64,000 bases of DNA from Vibrio panuliri (GTDB lineage Bacteria; Pseudomonadota; Gammaproteobacteria; Enterobacterales; Vibrionaceae), in the NCBI RefSeq assembly GCF_009938205.1, contig NZ_AP019655.1, forward strand, positions 372,001 to 436,000, written 5' to 3'. Under the pieces are notes generated by a model. That model saw only the letters and a program-made list of their open reading frames with translations, was not told the DNA's origin and did no database searches. The first letter of the stretch is position 1. Each line of letters begins with the position of its first letter. Shown here one piece after another: positions 53,491 through 63,014 of this stretch. The translations under genes were made by a program, and so were the position numbers.

Positions 53491-54678
53491 TCACTTCGCT
53501 AGCTTATAGACTTCAATGATCTCTTCTTTGGTAATTGGCTTCACGCCTGCTATCGTGTTGGTTCCTGGCATCGCAAACATACGGATTACGTCGTCAGCCA
53601 TTTTTTCGTATTTGTCTTCAGGAATGTTGTCATCCGATAGCGTAATTAACATACCGGTGCGCTCAAACCACTCTTTCACTTTCACTGATAGCATTCTTGC
53701 TGCGACTTGATCGTCTTGTTCAACCACACCGAAACAACGACGAGCAAGTTGTGCCCAACGATCCGGACGTACATCGGCAAAGAACTCTAGATATGGTGGT
53801 ACAACCATCGCCATTCCGCGAGCATGGCGTACATCAAAATGAGCTGACAATGGCATCTCGATAGAGTGCATTGGAATGGATCCCAAACGGCCAAGTGCTT
53901 GAATACCTGACCAGCCGAAGATAGAGCAAAGCGCTAATTGTCCACGAACGTCTAGGTTAGTTGGATCTTTTTGAACTTTCTCAAAATTATCCATTAAGTT
54001 TAAGATCATGCCTTCAGTTAAGCGGTCTGCGAAACCTGAGTCAGCATCGCTTGAAAGGTAATGTTCGATTAGGTGTGAGAAGATATCAATGCAGCTTTCG
54101 TTAGTGATAAAGTCTGGCAATGACGTATGCAACTCCGGATCCAAAATCGCAACTTTAGGGATACGGTACTCGCTGCGGCTAAAGCTTTTCTCTTTCGTTT
54201 CCCAGTTAGTCAGAACGCCACCTGCATTACACTCAGAACCTGATGCGGCAACAGTTGGAATCGAAATAATTGGGAATGCACCTGTATACTCACGTGGTGT
54301 ACGGTCACCTAATACAACGTAATCCCAGCATGAACCACCACTGTATGAGGTCGCTGCAATGTATTTAGAGCCGTCAATCACTGAGCCGCCACCAAGAGCA
54401 ATCACAAGATCACAGTTCTCAGCGTTGAAGATTTCAATCGCTTTATCGATAGTGTGGGCACGAGGGTTTGGTTCGATTTCAGTAAATGTCACGACTTCAA
54501 CACCGGCTGCGGCAAGAGAGCTGATCACTTTATCGATAACCGGTGCAAATGTAGCGTTAGCTTCGTAAGTAGCAAGCATCGCTTTTTTACCTAGTCCTTT
54601 TGCAACTTGGCCGACTTCTGCCAACTTACCAGGGCCGTAAACCAGCTTGGTTTGGAAGTTCCACGCAAAATCTTGCAT
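53491..54678 (-). CDS. Iron-containing alcohol dehydrogenase
   Basis: A cytosolic NAD(P)-dependent group III dehydrogenase of 395 residues. The dinucleotide loop is ALGGGSVIDGSK near 92-103, with PTVAASGSECN next. Metal ligands lie in DIFSHLIEHY (Asp and His) and in the two histidines of MPLSAHFDVRHARGMAMVVP. It is of the YqhD/BdhA-like type that reduces aldehydes or semialdehydes. ATG at 54678 with GAGGA eight bases upstream is preferred over an in-frame TTG. An operator TTGTAATACAA lies 176 bases before it, shared in form with that of the symporter, so both probably serve one catabolic pathway. Confidence 0.9.
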   Translation of the reverse strand: MQDFAWNFQTKLVYGPGKLAEVGQVAKGLGKKAMLATYEANATFAPVIDKVISSLAAAGVEVVTFTEIEPNPRAHTIDKAIEIFNAENCDLVIALGGGSVIDGSKYIAATSYSGGSCWDYVVLGDRTPREYTGAFPIISIPTVAASGSECNAGGVLTNWETKEKSFSRSEYRIPKVAILDPELHTSLPDFITNESCIDIFSHLIEHYLSSDADSGFADRLTEGMILNLMDNFEKVQKDPTNLDVRGQLALCSIFGWSGIQALGRLGSIPMHSIEMPLSAHFDVRHARGMAMVVPPYLEFFADVRPDRWAQLARRCFGVVEQDDQVAARMLSVKVKEWFERTGMLITLSDDNIPEDKYEKMADDVIRMFAMPGTNTIAGVKPITKEEIIEVYKLAK

Positions 54679-55139
54679 CAATATGTTCCTCAATGTAATC
54701 CAACGTTCGATAAGCCAAGTGTTCTTGAGCTGATTACCGACGTATGTTCTTTAACTCACCATAACGGTGAATCAAAGAGTGAATGGTTGACGTAAACACG
54801 CTTACGTCAGAAAACGAAAGTAACAACGTTACTTATGACTTGTATTAAGTATATTGTAATACAAATAAAATGGAATGGGTGATTTGGTAAATTTTGCGTC
54901 AGAGCACACTTTAATCTTGCAGATTATCAATGGTAAGTTTATTTTTTCTTATTAATCATTGTTTTATATTTTATGGTTTTAATTGTTCGATTAGAGCTTA
55001 TGTTGATGTTCATAATTGGATAACGCTGGTATATGATTAATTGTAGTATTAATTTAGTCAATGTGTTGCAAGGGGACAAGCAAGCTAAGCGATGAAGTTG
55101 CCGAGCTTGCCTAGGTTAGATGGAGAGCAACACGCAAGG
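54679..55139. other. Upstream region of the Fe-ADH gene
   Basis: About 460 AT-rich bases with no gene. The only recognisable element is the palindromic operator candidate at 54854-54864. The 3' end of the DMT gene lies on the far side with no clear terminator. Confidence 0.45.
54854..54864. promoter_or_regulatory. FadR-type operator TTGTAATACAA before the Fe-ADH gene
   Basis: A perfect TTGTA-N-TACAA dyad within TATTGTAATACAAATAAAA. It is almost identical over 19 bases to the site upstream of the symporter. A further half-site, TTGTATTA, lies about 15 bases to the left. Confidence 0.6.
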
Positions 55140-56042
55140 CTAAGCTTGCTCTGCGCGCTCTTTATTGAGTATGTCAGCGTTATGACCGCCTTTACCTCGC
55201 AGTAGTTTGCGCCATTGAACGGGCATCATCGGTAACACGATCAGTGCAATGCCTAACACAGTAAGGAGATCTGGGACTTCATTAAACCACATCACGCCAA
55301 AGAGGGTGACGAAAGCAAGCCCAGAGTATTCGGCCAAGGCTATCTGGTTAGCTGGAGCGAGACGAAACGCCTTAACAACCAGTGCATGATAGGCTAAAAC
55401 GAAAATATTGATCGCCACAATCCACATCACGTGTGTCCAGCTTATTGGCTGCCATTGTGGGAAGGCAAACAATAACGCTCCCGGAATGGTCATAAGTGTG
55501 GTCCAAAATAGTGTGCAAATAAGCGGCTGTTCTTGGGGCATACGACGAATTAGCACATTGCCTACTCCAATCGCTAACGCACTACCAAGTGCGATGATCG
55601 CAGCCCAATGAAAATGCTCTGGTCTCAATACAACCAGCACACCGCTGAAGCCAATCATGGTCGCGATGATTTTTCCTCGTGTCGGTTTTTCTTTTAGAAA
55701 CAATACTGAGAGCGGAAGCACTAATAATGGCCCAACATAAAAGATCGCGTTGGCCGTTGCCAACGGAAGATGGGTGATTGCGACCATGGCGCAAGCACTG
55801 CCAATTAAAATTAGCTGCGCACGCCAAAATGTTATCCAATCACATCCCATTCTTCTGACGGGTTTATTGAGCCTTAGCCAAAGTGGTAGAAGGAAAAATA
55901 GACTGATAATCTGGCGAATAAGTACATATTGAAAAGTTGGTACTTCTCCATTGAGCATCTTTAGACAGACGTCAGATAAAGACGCGACGAGATTGGCAAC
56001 CACCAATAGTAGGATGGCCTTCGTGACATTTGATTGGGTCAT
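55140..56042 (-). CDS. DMT superfamily transporter (EamA)
   Basis: An inner-membrane protein of 300 residues with about ten helices and two EamA repeats: ILLLVVANLVASLSDVCLKML at the start, LPLATANAIFYVGPLLVLPLSVLFLKEKPT in the first half and ALAEYSGLAFVTLFGVMWFNEVP in the second. ATG at 56042 gives the usual compact N-terminus; an earlier ATG would add 38 residues overlapping the exonuclease gene. It starts 16 bases after the exonuclease stop, as the third gene of the CBS-exonuclease operon. Substrate unknown. Confidence 0.85.
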   Translation of the reverse strand: MTQSNVTKAILLLVVANLVASLSDVCLKMLNGEVPTFQYVLIRQIISLFFLLPLWLRLNKPVRRMGCDWITFWRAQLILIGSACAMVAITHLPLATANAIFYVGPLLVLPLSVLFLKEKPTRGKIIATMIGFSGVLVVLRPEHFHWAAIIALGSALAIGVGNVLIRRMPQEQPLICTLFWTTLMTIPGALLFAFPQWQPISWTHVMWIVAINIFVLAYHALVVKAFRLAPANQIALAEYSGLAFVTLFGVMWFNEVPDLLTVLGIALIVLPMMPVQWRKLLRGKGGHNADILNKERAEQA

Positions 56043-56058
56043 AGAGTAAATCTTTTGG

Positions 56059-56775
56059 TTAGACGCTGAGGCGATAAAGTGTGCCGATAGTCGTGTTGCC
56101 TTCGGGGGTAATTCGGTGTTGTTGTGCGAGCAGTAGCTCTGCGGTTGAAACTGCATCTACCAGAGCATTATGGTTATTGTACTCTGGAAGGCGATAGCGC
56201 TCTCGAGTGGTAGAAAGTCTTACGTCGCTATCGGGCTGACCATTCACAGCCTTTTGCAGCTTCTTCTCAATCTTTAGAGTGTCAATCCAGAGCAGGGGAG
56301 GTGGCAATACTTTCATTACTCGCTCGAGATATTTGTTGATGAATTGAGCTTCAACCATACAGCCATGAGCGACAAACACGTTTCCCTGTGCTGCTGAGAA
56401 CAGCGATTGCATGGCGTGATGAATCGATACTCCTTCAGATAACATCTGCGGGGTAATGTGATTTATCACTGCGGTCTCAGGTTTTACTTGGGAATCGCTG
56501 TTGATGTACATATGTTGGCTAGTGGCAAGGTCGATTGTTCCTTTACGCACCAGTACCCATCCCATAGAAAGGATCAGATCTTCTTCGCAGTCTAAACCAG
56601 TAGTCTCGAGATCCAATACAATGAAGTCACTTTCGCAGGCGAGTTGCGTTGCAGCAACTGGCGTTGAAGACACGAGATCTCGAATCTCATTGGGGATGGT
56701 GTCTTGGTTTAAGTAGCGCTCCTGAGCACGGCGAATTTGGGTGCAAGGGTGAAAGTAATTCAACAAACGTTTCAC
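56059..56775 (-). CDS. DEDDh 3'-5' exonuclease (DnaQ-like)
   Basis: A 238-residue protein with an N-terminal extension of about 50 residues and a DnaQ-type exonuclease fold. Motif I is FIVLDLETTGLD, and motif III is NNHNALVDAVSTAELLL with the catalytic His and Asp. Motif II reads AHGCMVEAQF, so the usual Asp is replaced by Glu. GTG is the start, with GGGAG six bases upstream, and it overlaps the preceding stop by one base. The pairing with a CBS/DUF294 nucleotidyltransferase is common in vibrios and relatives, often near acetate permease genes. Its physiological substrate is unknown. Confidence 0.88.
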   Translation of the reverse strand: MKRLLNYFHPCTQIRRAQERYLNQDTIPNEIRDLVSSTPVAATQLACESDFIVLDLETTGLDCEEDLILSMGWVLVRKGTIDLATSQHMYINSDSQVKPETAVINHITPQMLSEGVSIHHAMQSLFSAAQGNVFVAHGCMVEAQFINKYLERVMKVLPPPLLWIDTLKIEKKLQKAVNGQPDSDVRLSTTRERYRLPEYNNHNALVDAVSTAELLLAQQHRITPEGNTTIGTLYRLSV

Positions 56776-58637
56776 TAGCGACTCCCAAAGCGTACTTTTG
56801 CCGCTTCTTGCAAGTCTGCGATAATACGGAATGCATCCTTTAAGTGCTGGCGCTCAAAACTACCAAACGTATTAGGGTCGATATGGTTATTGGGTTCTTC
56901 TCCTTGTTTTAATGCTTCAAGTTGATGGGCGAAGCGGAATGAGAGGATAAACTGATACGCATTGAGGATATTTTTATAAGCATCCTCACTCAATACTCCC
57001 TGCTCGTTGGCCGCTTTGAATCGTTCGTCTGTGGCGCTTAGATCGCATTCCACCGCCAATCCGTAGATTCGAGCTAAGTCAATAATAAGGTTGATCGCAT
57101 ACTTCTTCACATCAAGCGTTTTCTTGTTCTCTCCTGATTTCTCTAACACCAAGCTATTAAAAATCCCCAGTGGAGGGTTGGTGTTCACAGCATCATTAAC
57201 CAGTGATGCCAAGAATTCTCGGTTGCTGCGAATATTACTGTGGAGTTCATCGCGCAGTTCGTTCTCAAACGCTCTATTGCCATAGATCGTTCGAATCTCT
57301 AAAAATACGCTGATATTGAGCAGGCGTTCGTACTCGGGGTTGGCGACCCATTTTTTATAGTACTGTTTCCAAACCTTTAATGGCTGGCACCACTTTGGTG
57401 TCGCTGCCATATACTTCCCACTGCACAGAGGGTAGTCACAACTTGCCAAGCCATTGGTCACAATCATGGCTAAATGCTTGAAGTAAATGCGATCATTTTC
57501 TGTTGCTTGGTCACTCAAAACGATCGCGCTGTCTTGATCTGAAAGCATATGCACTTCGCTTCGCGCATGAGAACCCGCCACTATCCACGAGAAATCACAA
57601 GGTGGTGGCCCCAGTTTGTCAACCGCGATTTGAATCAAACGACGCGTGTATGAGTCCATGATCATTGTCATCACTTTACCAATGATTTCAGGGGAGACTC
57701 GTCCTTCAACTAGTGCTTCGAAGATGGCTTGACGTTCCGGCGTAAAGCTTGAAAGTGACTTAACGCTGCCTGCATATTTGATTTTCTCGATCAAAAAGAT
57801 GGCTTGCATGCGGTGGTTCTGAACTAAGTGAGAGGTGGTTAAGACACCGACAACTTTGTTGTCTTTGACCAGAGGCAGGTTACGAATATTGTGTTGCATC
57901 ATCAAAGAGGCGGCATGCAACACCAGATCATCCGGTTTTACGGTAATTGGATTAGGTGTCATGACGTCAGAGATAGGCCGCTCTGTGCTGATACCTTGCG
58001 CAATGACACGCTTTGTCATATCTCGGTCAGTGATTAAGCCGACAATCTGGTTTTGCTGGTAAATCACCGCGCAGGGTGAGCACTTACTCAACATTTCATT
58101 GGCTACAACCTGAATAGACTGCTCGGTTGTCACGACTGCTACGTGACCACTCGCGACCTCATCGACCCGACGAATGAACAAGCCTTTTTCTTTGTTTGAC
58201 CACACCACGTCTAAGCCTGACTTAAGGCGCAACTGAGCCTGAGATGCGAAATGTTCGGCACACTCAGGGTAGGTGGTAAACAAGGATGTGAGCACTCGTT
58301 GAGGAATGACATAGAGTAAGGAGTTCTCAATCGCGATAGCATGGTAGCCTTGGTTACTATCGACAGTTGCTCCCAGCATTGTGAAGCCAAATAAATCTTC
58401 AGGGCCGAGTTTGGCTCTAAGCACGCCATCAGACTTGCGTTGCTCTATTGAGCCAGTACGAATGACATAAAGCGACTTCTCTTTACTTGGGTTGCATAAG
58501 TCGATGCTTTGCCCTTTACCCAAGTAGCTGATTTGCACATGAGCGGCGATTTCACGCAAGGCAACTTTGGGAATCTTATCAAAAGGATCGACAGAACCGA
58601 GAAATTGCAGGATGTTTGGCAGAAGAGAGTCAGTCAT
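56775..58637 (-). CDS. cNMP-binding / CBS / DUF294 nucleotidyltransferase protein
   Basis: A 620-residue signalling protein: a cyclic-nucleotide-binding domain (about 15-140), two CBS domains (about 160-285; TPNPITVKPDDLVLHAASLMM and NLPLVKDNKVVGVLT), a GlnD-like DUF294 nucleotidyltransferase (about 310-470; GSHARSEVHMLSDQDSAIVL near 350), and a helical C-terminal domain. The GS...D-x-D motif is kept, so transferase activity is possible; CBS and cNMP domains would sense nucleotides. It is the first gene of an operon with a DEDD exonuclease and a DMT transporter. A TTGTATTATTA half-site lies just upstream of its start. Confidence 0.9.
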   Translation of the reverse strand: MTDSLLPNILQFLGSVDPFDKIPKVALREIAAHVQISYLGKGQSIDLCNPSKEKSLYVIRTGSIEQRKSDGVLRAKLGPEDLFGFTMLGATVDSNQGYHAIAIENSLLYVIPQRVLTSLFTTYPECAEHFASQAQLRLKSGLDVVWSNKEKGLFIRRVDEVASGHVAVVTTEQSIQVVANEMLSKCSPCAVIYQQNQIVGLITDRDMTKRVIAQGISTERPISDVMTPNPITVKPDDLVLHAASLMMQHNIRNLPLVKDNKVVGVLTTSHLVQNHRMQAIFLIEKIKYAGSVKSLSSFTPERQAIFEALVEGRVSPEIIGKVMTMIMDSYTRRLIQIAVDKLGPPPCDFSWIVAGSHARSEVHMLSDQDSAIVLSDQATENDRIYFKHLAMIVTNGLASCDYPLCSGKYMAATPKWCQPLKVWKQYYKKWVANPEYERLLNISVFLEIRTIYGNRAFENELRDELHSNIRSNREFLASLVNDAVNTNPPLGIFNSLVLEKSGENKKTLDVKKYAINLIIDLARIYGLAVECDLSATDERFKAANEQGVLSEDAYKNILNAYQFILSFRFAHQLEALKQGEEPNNHIDPNTFGSFERQHLKDAFRIIADLQEAAKVRFGSR

Positions 58638-58736
58638 TGCAAATTACAGTAGTGAAATATTTGTATTATTATATATCCAAATTTTCGTTATGTATTCTAC
58701 AATCTTTGCAAATTTACGGGTATGACTGGTCAAGAA

Positions 58737-58764
58737 AAAGAAAAGCACGCTTGAGAGCGTGCTT
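58737..58764 (-). terminator. Terminator after the first GntR gene
   Basis: On the minus strand AAGCACGCT pairs with AGCGTGCTT around a 4-base loop, followed by TTCTTTTTC. Confidence 0.85.
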
Positions 58765-58788
58765 CTTGGTAGGGTATAAAAATCACCA

Positions 58789-59499
58789 CTATGCGAGGCG
58801 GTGCTTAGAATCTAATAAGTGATTCGCTGATGCTTGGCGCGCTTTATCAGCGTTACCCGCCATGATTGCATCATAGATTTGACGGTGCTCTTTAATACAC
58901 GTACTGCCTTCTTCAGAAGAGTGAGCGATAAAGTTAACGAACATTGTCGTCAAAATATTGCCAAAAGGGAGATAAAAGTCGTTGCCTGTTGCGTTGAAAA
59001 TTAAACTATGGAAACGTGTGTCGACTTTCATCCATTTTTCTTGATCAAACTCATCGGCTTCTGATATCTCAACCATTTGTTGGAAGGTTTCAGATAATTC
59101 AATGCGTTGCTCGGCCGTTGCATGCTGTGCAGCTAGTGCACAAGCCTCAGGCTCAATCGCGCGACGAAGACCTAAGAACTGATGACAGAATTGGTCAGTA
59201 TCAGCCAGTCCGTCCATCCATTCGATTAATTGCGGATCTAAGAAGTTCCAGTAAGCACGGTTAATCACTCGTGTACCAACTTTAGGGCGTGATTCGAGCA
59301 AACCTTTAGAGGTTAGCAGCTTAACGGCTTCACGAAGCGCTGTTCGGCTAATACCAAACTGCTCACATAAAGACATCTCACCCGGGAGGATCGAGCCTTG
59401 CGGTAACTTACCTGACAGGATACCTCGCGCTATTTCTCGGGCTACCTGAACATGCAGGCTGCGTTTTGAGCCAGAGATTGAAAGAAATTCGCCAGACAT
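58789..59499 (-). CDS. FadR-subfamily GntR regulator, copy 1
   Basis: A 236-residue regulator: winged helix at about 10-75 (LHVQVAREIARGILSGKLPQGSILPGEMSLCEQFGISRTALREAVKLLTSKGLLESRPKVGT) and an all-helical FCD ligand-binding domain at about 95-230 with the metal-binding His pattern (RFHSLIFNATGN, EHRQIYDAIMAG). FCD proteins sense organic acids, often uronates or keto-acids. It is divergent from the SDR reductase and closely related to the second GntR on its other side. It probably binds the TTGTAnTACAA sites near the symporter and dehydrogenase genes. Confidence 0.92.
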   Translation of the reverse strand: MSGEFLSISGSKRSLHVQVAREIARGILSGKLPQGSILPGEMSLCEQFGISRTALREAVKLLTSKGLLESRPKVGTRVINRAYWNFLDPQLIEWMDGLADTDQFCHQFLGLRRAIEPEACALAAQHATAEQRIELSETFQQMVEISEADEFDQEKWMKVDTRFHSLIFNATGNDFYLPFGNILTTMFVNFIAHSSEEGSTCIKEHRQIYDAIMAGNADKARQASANHLLDSKHRLA

Positions 59500-59841
59500 A
59501 AACTCACTTATTGGTTAAATATGTATTATTTTAGCCTTACTATAACACTCCCTCGGTTTCTCACCAAGCAGATGTTAACGTAATAATAGACAACCCTCTT
59601 TGCCTTGTGTTAGCTCCAAAATAGCAACATTTGCGCCTATTTCATAACAATGACCATCTGAATTGCTCGTTAATTATTCATACAAATGAATGAGGTCTGT
59701 CTAGTTTGTTTGACCAGAATCACAAATAGAGACGCCAAAAGCCGAGTTCTGTGCATTTTAGGCTGTCTTGACTTGTTAATTAAAAATCTTATTGTATTAT
59801 TAATTGAAATTACACAAACGACTAACGATAGGTAAACCGTA
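59500..59841. promoter_or_regulatory. Divergent control region of GntR copy 1 and the SDR gene
   Basis: No gene is seen. TTATTGTATTATTAA (59789-59803) lies about 40 bases before the SDR start and ATGTATTATTTTAG about 20 bases before the GntR start. Both match half of the TTGTAnTACAA motif. Confidence 0.45.
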
Positions 59842-60618
59842 ATGTTTAACGATCTTAAAGGTAAACGCGTTCTAATTACTGGCTCTACAGCAGGTATGGG
59901 TCTTGCAGCCGCGCGTGTATTTGCTAAATATGGCGCAAAAATTGGTATTAACAGCCACATCTCTGGTCCAGAGGCTGATGCTGCAGTCACTGAGCTTACA
60001 GCACTTGGTGGTGAGGTGAAGTTCTTTCAAGCCAACCTAATGGAAACGGCTGAGTGTGAGAAGCTAGTCAACGAGTTTACACAACACTTCGGTGGCATGG
60101 ACGTACTAATCAATAACGCCGGTGGTCTTGGTGGTCGTGAAAACTTAGAGAACATCGACGACGAGTTTTATAACCGTGTTATGGATCTGAATGCTCGTTC
60201 TGCACTAATGACAACCAAGTTCTCTATTCCTCACCTACGCGCTTCAGCGGCGGCATCTGGCGAAACGGCTTGTGTGATCAGCACAGGTTCAATTGCTGCT
60301 CGCGAAGGCGGTGGTGTTGGCGCAGGTATCTACGCGGCATCTAAAGCATGGTTGCACGATATTCATCGCAACTGGGTGAAAGAGTTCACTAAAGACAACA
60401 TCCGTTTCAACATTGTTTCTCCGGGTACAATTGATACTGCGTTCCATGATGGCAAAACAGACGAGCTAAAAGCGGCAATCGCGAATAGCATCCCAATGGG
60501 TCGTTTTGGTCGTATCGAAGAAGTGGCACCAACATTTGCTTTCTTTGCTTCACATGCATGTTCAGGTTACATCACTGGTCAAGTGCTAGATGTGAACGGC
60601 GGTCAAATGGCGCCATAG
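59842..60618 (+). CDS. Short-chain dehydrogenase/reductase
   Basis: A 258-residue classical SDR. It has the cofactor loop TGSTAGMG at about 14-21, the NNAG motif near 92, the catalytic Ser region ISTGS and Tyr164-x3-Lys168 in YAASK, and a C-terminal NGGQMAP close, typical of family members. Such enzymes reduce or oxidise sugar acids and keto-sugars; the gene context (uronate-type symporter and FadR-type GntR regulators) suggests a uronate or keto-deoxy-sugar reductase. It sits between two paralogous GntR genes, with a TTATTGTATTA half-operator just upstream. The substrate is inferred from context only. Confidence 0.9.
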   Translation: MFNDLKGKRVLITGSTAGMGLAAARVFAKYGAKIGINSHISGPEADAAVTELTALGGEVKFFQANLMETAECEKLVNEFTQHFGGMDVLINNAGGLGGRENLENIDDEFYNRVMDLNARSALMTTKFSIPHLRASAAASGETACVISTGSIAAREGGGVGAGIYAASKAWLHDIHRNWVKEFTKDNIRFNIVSPGTIDTAFHDGKTDELKAAIANSIPMGRFGRIEEVAPTFAFFASHACSGYITGQVLDVNGGQMAP

Positions 60619-60654
60619 AGCAAGTCGTTTCGTTTAAGACGAATACACTGCAGC

Positions 60655-60682
60655 AAAAAAGCCAGCTTCGTCTGGCTTTTTT
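60655..60682 (+). terminator. Terminator after the SDR gene
   Basis: AAAAAAGCCAG pairs perfectly with CTGGCTTTTTT around CTTCGT. Confidence 0.92.
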
Positions 60683-60786
60683 GGTCTTTAAGCCTCTGTT
60701 TACTCGCGACAAGGGACTGCGAGAGTCGAATATGAGGTTGGCTAAGTACAGTGCGACTTAGTTTTATAACTATAAAGGAACGTCAA

Positions 60787-61503
60787 ATGGCAGAGTTTTC
60801 ACTCGTAGAGGAGTCTCATCGTAAGCTTCATGTTCAGGTTGCCAGGCAAATCGCCCGTAAAATTCTATCCGGAGAGATACAACCAACAGAGAAGCTACCC
60901 AGTGAGATGGCTTTGTGTGAAGCATTTGGGGTAAGTCGAACGGCGCTAAGAGAGTCGACGAAACTGCTTTCAGCTAAAGGATTGATTGAATCTAAGCCGA
61001 AAGTAGGGACCTCAATTCGCCCACGTAATCATTGGCACTTTCTTGACCCACAACTGTTAGAGTGGATTCAAGACCTCGAAGATACCGAACCGTTTTTGGC
61101 ACAGTTTTTAGGGATGAGAAAGGCGATAGAGCCTGAAGCATGTGCATTAGCGGCAGTTAACGCAAGCGTGGAACAGCGCAAACAGTTGTCGGTCATTTTC
61201 CAAAAAATGACGTGGGCGGCACATCGGTTTGATTATGACGAATGGAGTAAGAATGACCATCTGTTTCATCAAATCATTTTCTTAGCAACGGGCAACCAAT
61301 TTTATATTCCGTTTAGCAATATTCTCTCAACTATTTTCAAACTTTTTATTGATCATTCCGCTGAAGGTGGTCGTTTCTGCTTAGCGGAACACCAAGCAAT
61401 CTATGATGCCATCATGGCGGGCAACAGTGAAAAAGCTCGCTCAGCCTCTCATCTGTTGTTGAATGATGAAAACCAGAGACTTGCTCAAGTTGTAAACGGT
61501 TGA
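60787..61503 (+). CDS. FadR-subfamily GntR regulator, copy 2
   Basis: A 238-residue paralogue of the regulator at 58789-59499, with the same order: winged helix (LHVQVARQIARKILSGEI, SEMALCEAFGVSRTALRESTKLLSAKGLIESKPKVGTSI) and FCD domain with RKAIEPEACALAAVNASVEQ. ATG at 60787 is chosen for AAGGAA six bases upstream; the frame opens earlier without a ribosome site. The two regulators flank the SDR gene, which suggests duplication and division of labour within one regulon, perhaps with different effectors. Confidence 0.92.
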   Translation: MAEFSLVEESHRKLHVQVARQIARKILSGEIQPTEKLPSEMALCEAFGVSRTALRESTKLLSAKGLIESKPKVGTSIRPRNHWHFLDPQLLEWIQDLEDTEPFLAQFLGMRKAIEPEACALAAVNASVEQRKQLSVIFQKMTWAAHRFDYDEWSKNDHLFHQIIFLATGNQFYIPFSNILSTIFKLFIDHSAEGGRFCLAEHQAIYDAIMAGNSEKARSASHLLLNDENQRLAQVVNG

Positions 61504-61579
61504 TTGGTTTTTTAGGTAGTTTTGCTGAGTTTCGTGTCGGTAAAACTGCCATCATAATTCTTGATTAGGCAACCTTCTG

Positions 61580-62938
61580 ATGTCTATCCGACCTTATATT
61601 CGTAAGAACTTTTCATTGGCATGGCCTTTGGCGCTCAATGCACTTTTGATGCAATCGATGCTGATGATAGATGTGTATCTTGTTTCCCCGTTAGGTGAAG
61701 TATCTCTTGCTGCGATGGGGATTGCTTCAACGATCGTCTCGTTTGTACTCGGTATTCAAATGGCTTTTGCCAATGGTTCCCAATTGGTACTCAGTCGTGC
61801 AGTGGGGTCGGGAAACTCAACCTCTGTTAATCGCGGCTTTTGGGCTGGGCTGTTTATCAATGGTGCCGTTGCAGTGTTATTTTGGTGTTTATTGAGCGTG
61901 TTCGGCGAGTCAATAATTGCCTGGCTTACCAGTGATTCTGTATTGTCAGCAGAGACACAAAAATATCTCTCGATTGCCAAGTACATCATTGTATTTAATG
62001 CGATTACACAAGTAGCGATTGCTCTATTTAATGCCCGAGCGAAAACCAGAGTGCCATTTAAGGGGTACTTGATTGAACTGCCGGTCAATGCAATCGCTTC
62101 GTATATCTTAATTCACGGGATAGCAGAGTTCTCAGGGCTAGGGGTACAAGGGGCGGCTGTAGGCAGCTTAATTGCCATCGTTGTTAGAATGATCTATCTG
62201 CTATTGTGTATGCACTATGATCAAGCGCTAAACTTGTCGTTACGTACTTTGGACTCATCGCTTAAGCGCAACATCATTAACCATTTCAAAGAGATATTCC
62301 CAGTAGCGGTCAATATGACTATGCTACAAGCAGGGGCGACAGTATATATGTTGATGTACTCACAGCTCTCAATTAACGCCTATGTTGCCATTACTATTGT
62401 TATGCCGTGGATTCGTGCGGGGACACAATTTATCACGGCTTGGGCGTTATCCTCCGCGATTACCATTAGCCAAGCGATTGGCGCAAGAAGCCTAAGTGAT
62501 TTGCGTAAGAATGTTGATGTGAGTATTGATGTCTCCGTTGCGATCTCTTTTGTTTCCGCGTTGTTCTTTTTAGTCCTGAGCTTAATGTTGCCGTCATTTT
62601 ACCCAGATCTCGATGCGTCAACGTATCTCGCCCTGTCTGCAATTGCGCCTCTTTACATTGCGTTACCTATTGTGCGTGGTTACAACACGGTTCACGGGCA
62701 TATCTTACGTGCGATAGGAAAAACCACAGAGGTGTTTAAGGTGAACTTTACAGGCCAATGGTTGGTGGCTATTCCCCTTTGTGCTGTGATTATATTTTAC
62801 TTTGATGGCCCGATTTTTTGGGCATTTGCTGCAATGCCGATTGAAGAACTAGTAAAAACCTTGCCATTTAGGTACATCGCAAGAAAATCACTAAAAGAGT
62901 TTGATATGAAAAAAGCGGAAACATTGATGTATGACTAG
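61580..62938 (+). CDS. MATE family efflux transporter
   Basis: A 452-residue inner-membrane protein with 12 helices in two MATE repeats. The first begins FSLAWPLALNALLMQSMLMIDVYLVSPLGEVSLAAMGIAS, the classic entry of the family, and the second has FPVAVNMTMLQAGATVYMLMY. MATE proteins exchange sodium or protons for cationic drugs or metabolites. It lies 76 bases after the second GntR on the same strand without a terminator between, so it may be co-transcribed. A convergent terminator follows. Its substrate is unknown. Confidence 0.92.
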   Translation: MSIRPYIRKNFSLAWPLALNALLMQSMLMIDVYLVSPLGEVSLAAMGIASTIVSFVLGIQMAFANGSQLVLSRAVGSGNSTSVNRGFWAGLFINGAVAVLFWCLLSVFGESIIAWLTSDSVLSAETQKYLSIAKYIIVFNAITQVAIALFNARAKTRVPFKGYLIELPVNAIASYILIHGIAEFSGLGVQGAAVGSLIAIVVRMIYLLLCMHYDQALNLSLRTLDSSLKRNIINHFKEIFPVAVNMTMLQAGATVYMLMYSQLSINAYVAITIVMPWIRAGTQFITAWALSSAITISQAIGARSLSDLRKNVDVSIDVSVAISFVSALFFLVLSLMLPSFYPDLDASTYLALSAIAPLYIALPIVRGYNTVHGHILRAIGKTTEVFKVNFTGQWLVAIPLCAVIIFYFDGPIFWAFAAMPIEELVKTLPFRYIARKSLKEFDMKKAETLMYD

Positions 62939-62970
62939 TTGTTGAGGTTCGTCGTTAATTAATGTGATGC

Positions 62971-63006
62971 AAAAATGCCACCTTGCAAAACACGGTGGCA
63001 TTTTTT
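62971..63006. terminator. Bidirectional terminator between MATE and TctA genes
   Basis: AAAAATGCCACC pairs with GGTGGCATTTTT around an 11-base loop, with T runs on both outer sides. Confidence 0.9.
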
Positions 63007-63014
63007 AGGTAGAG

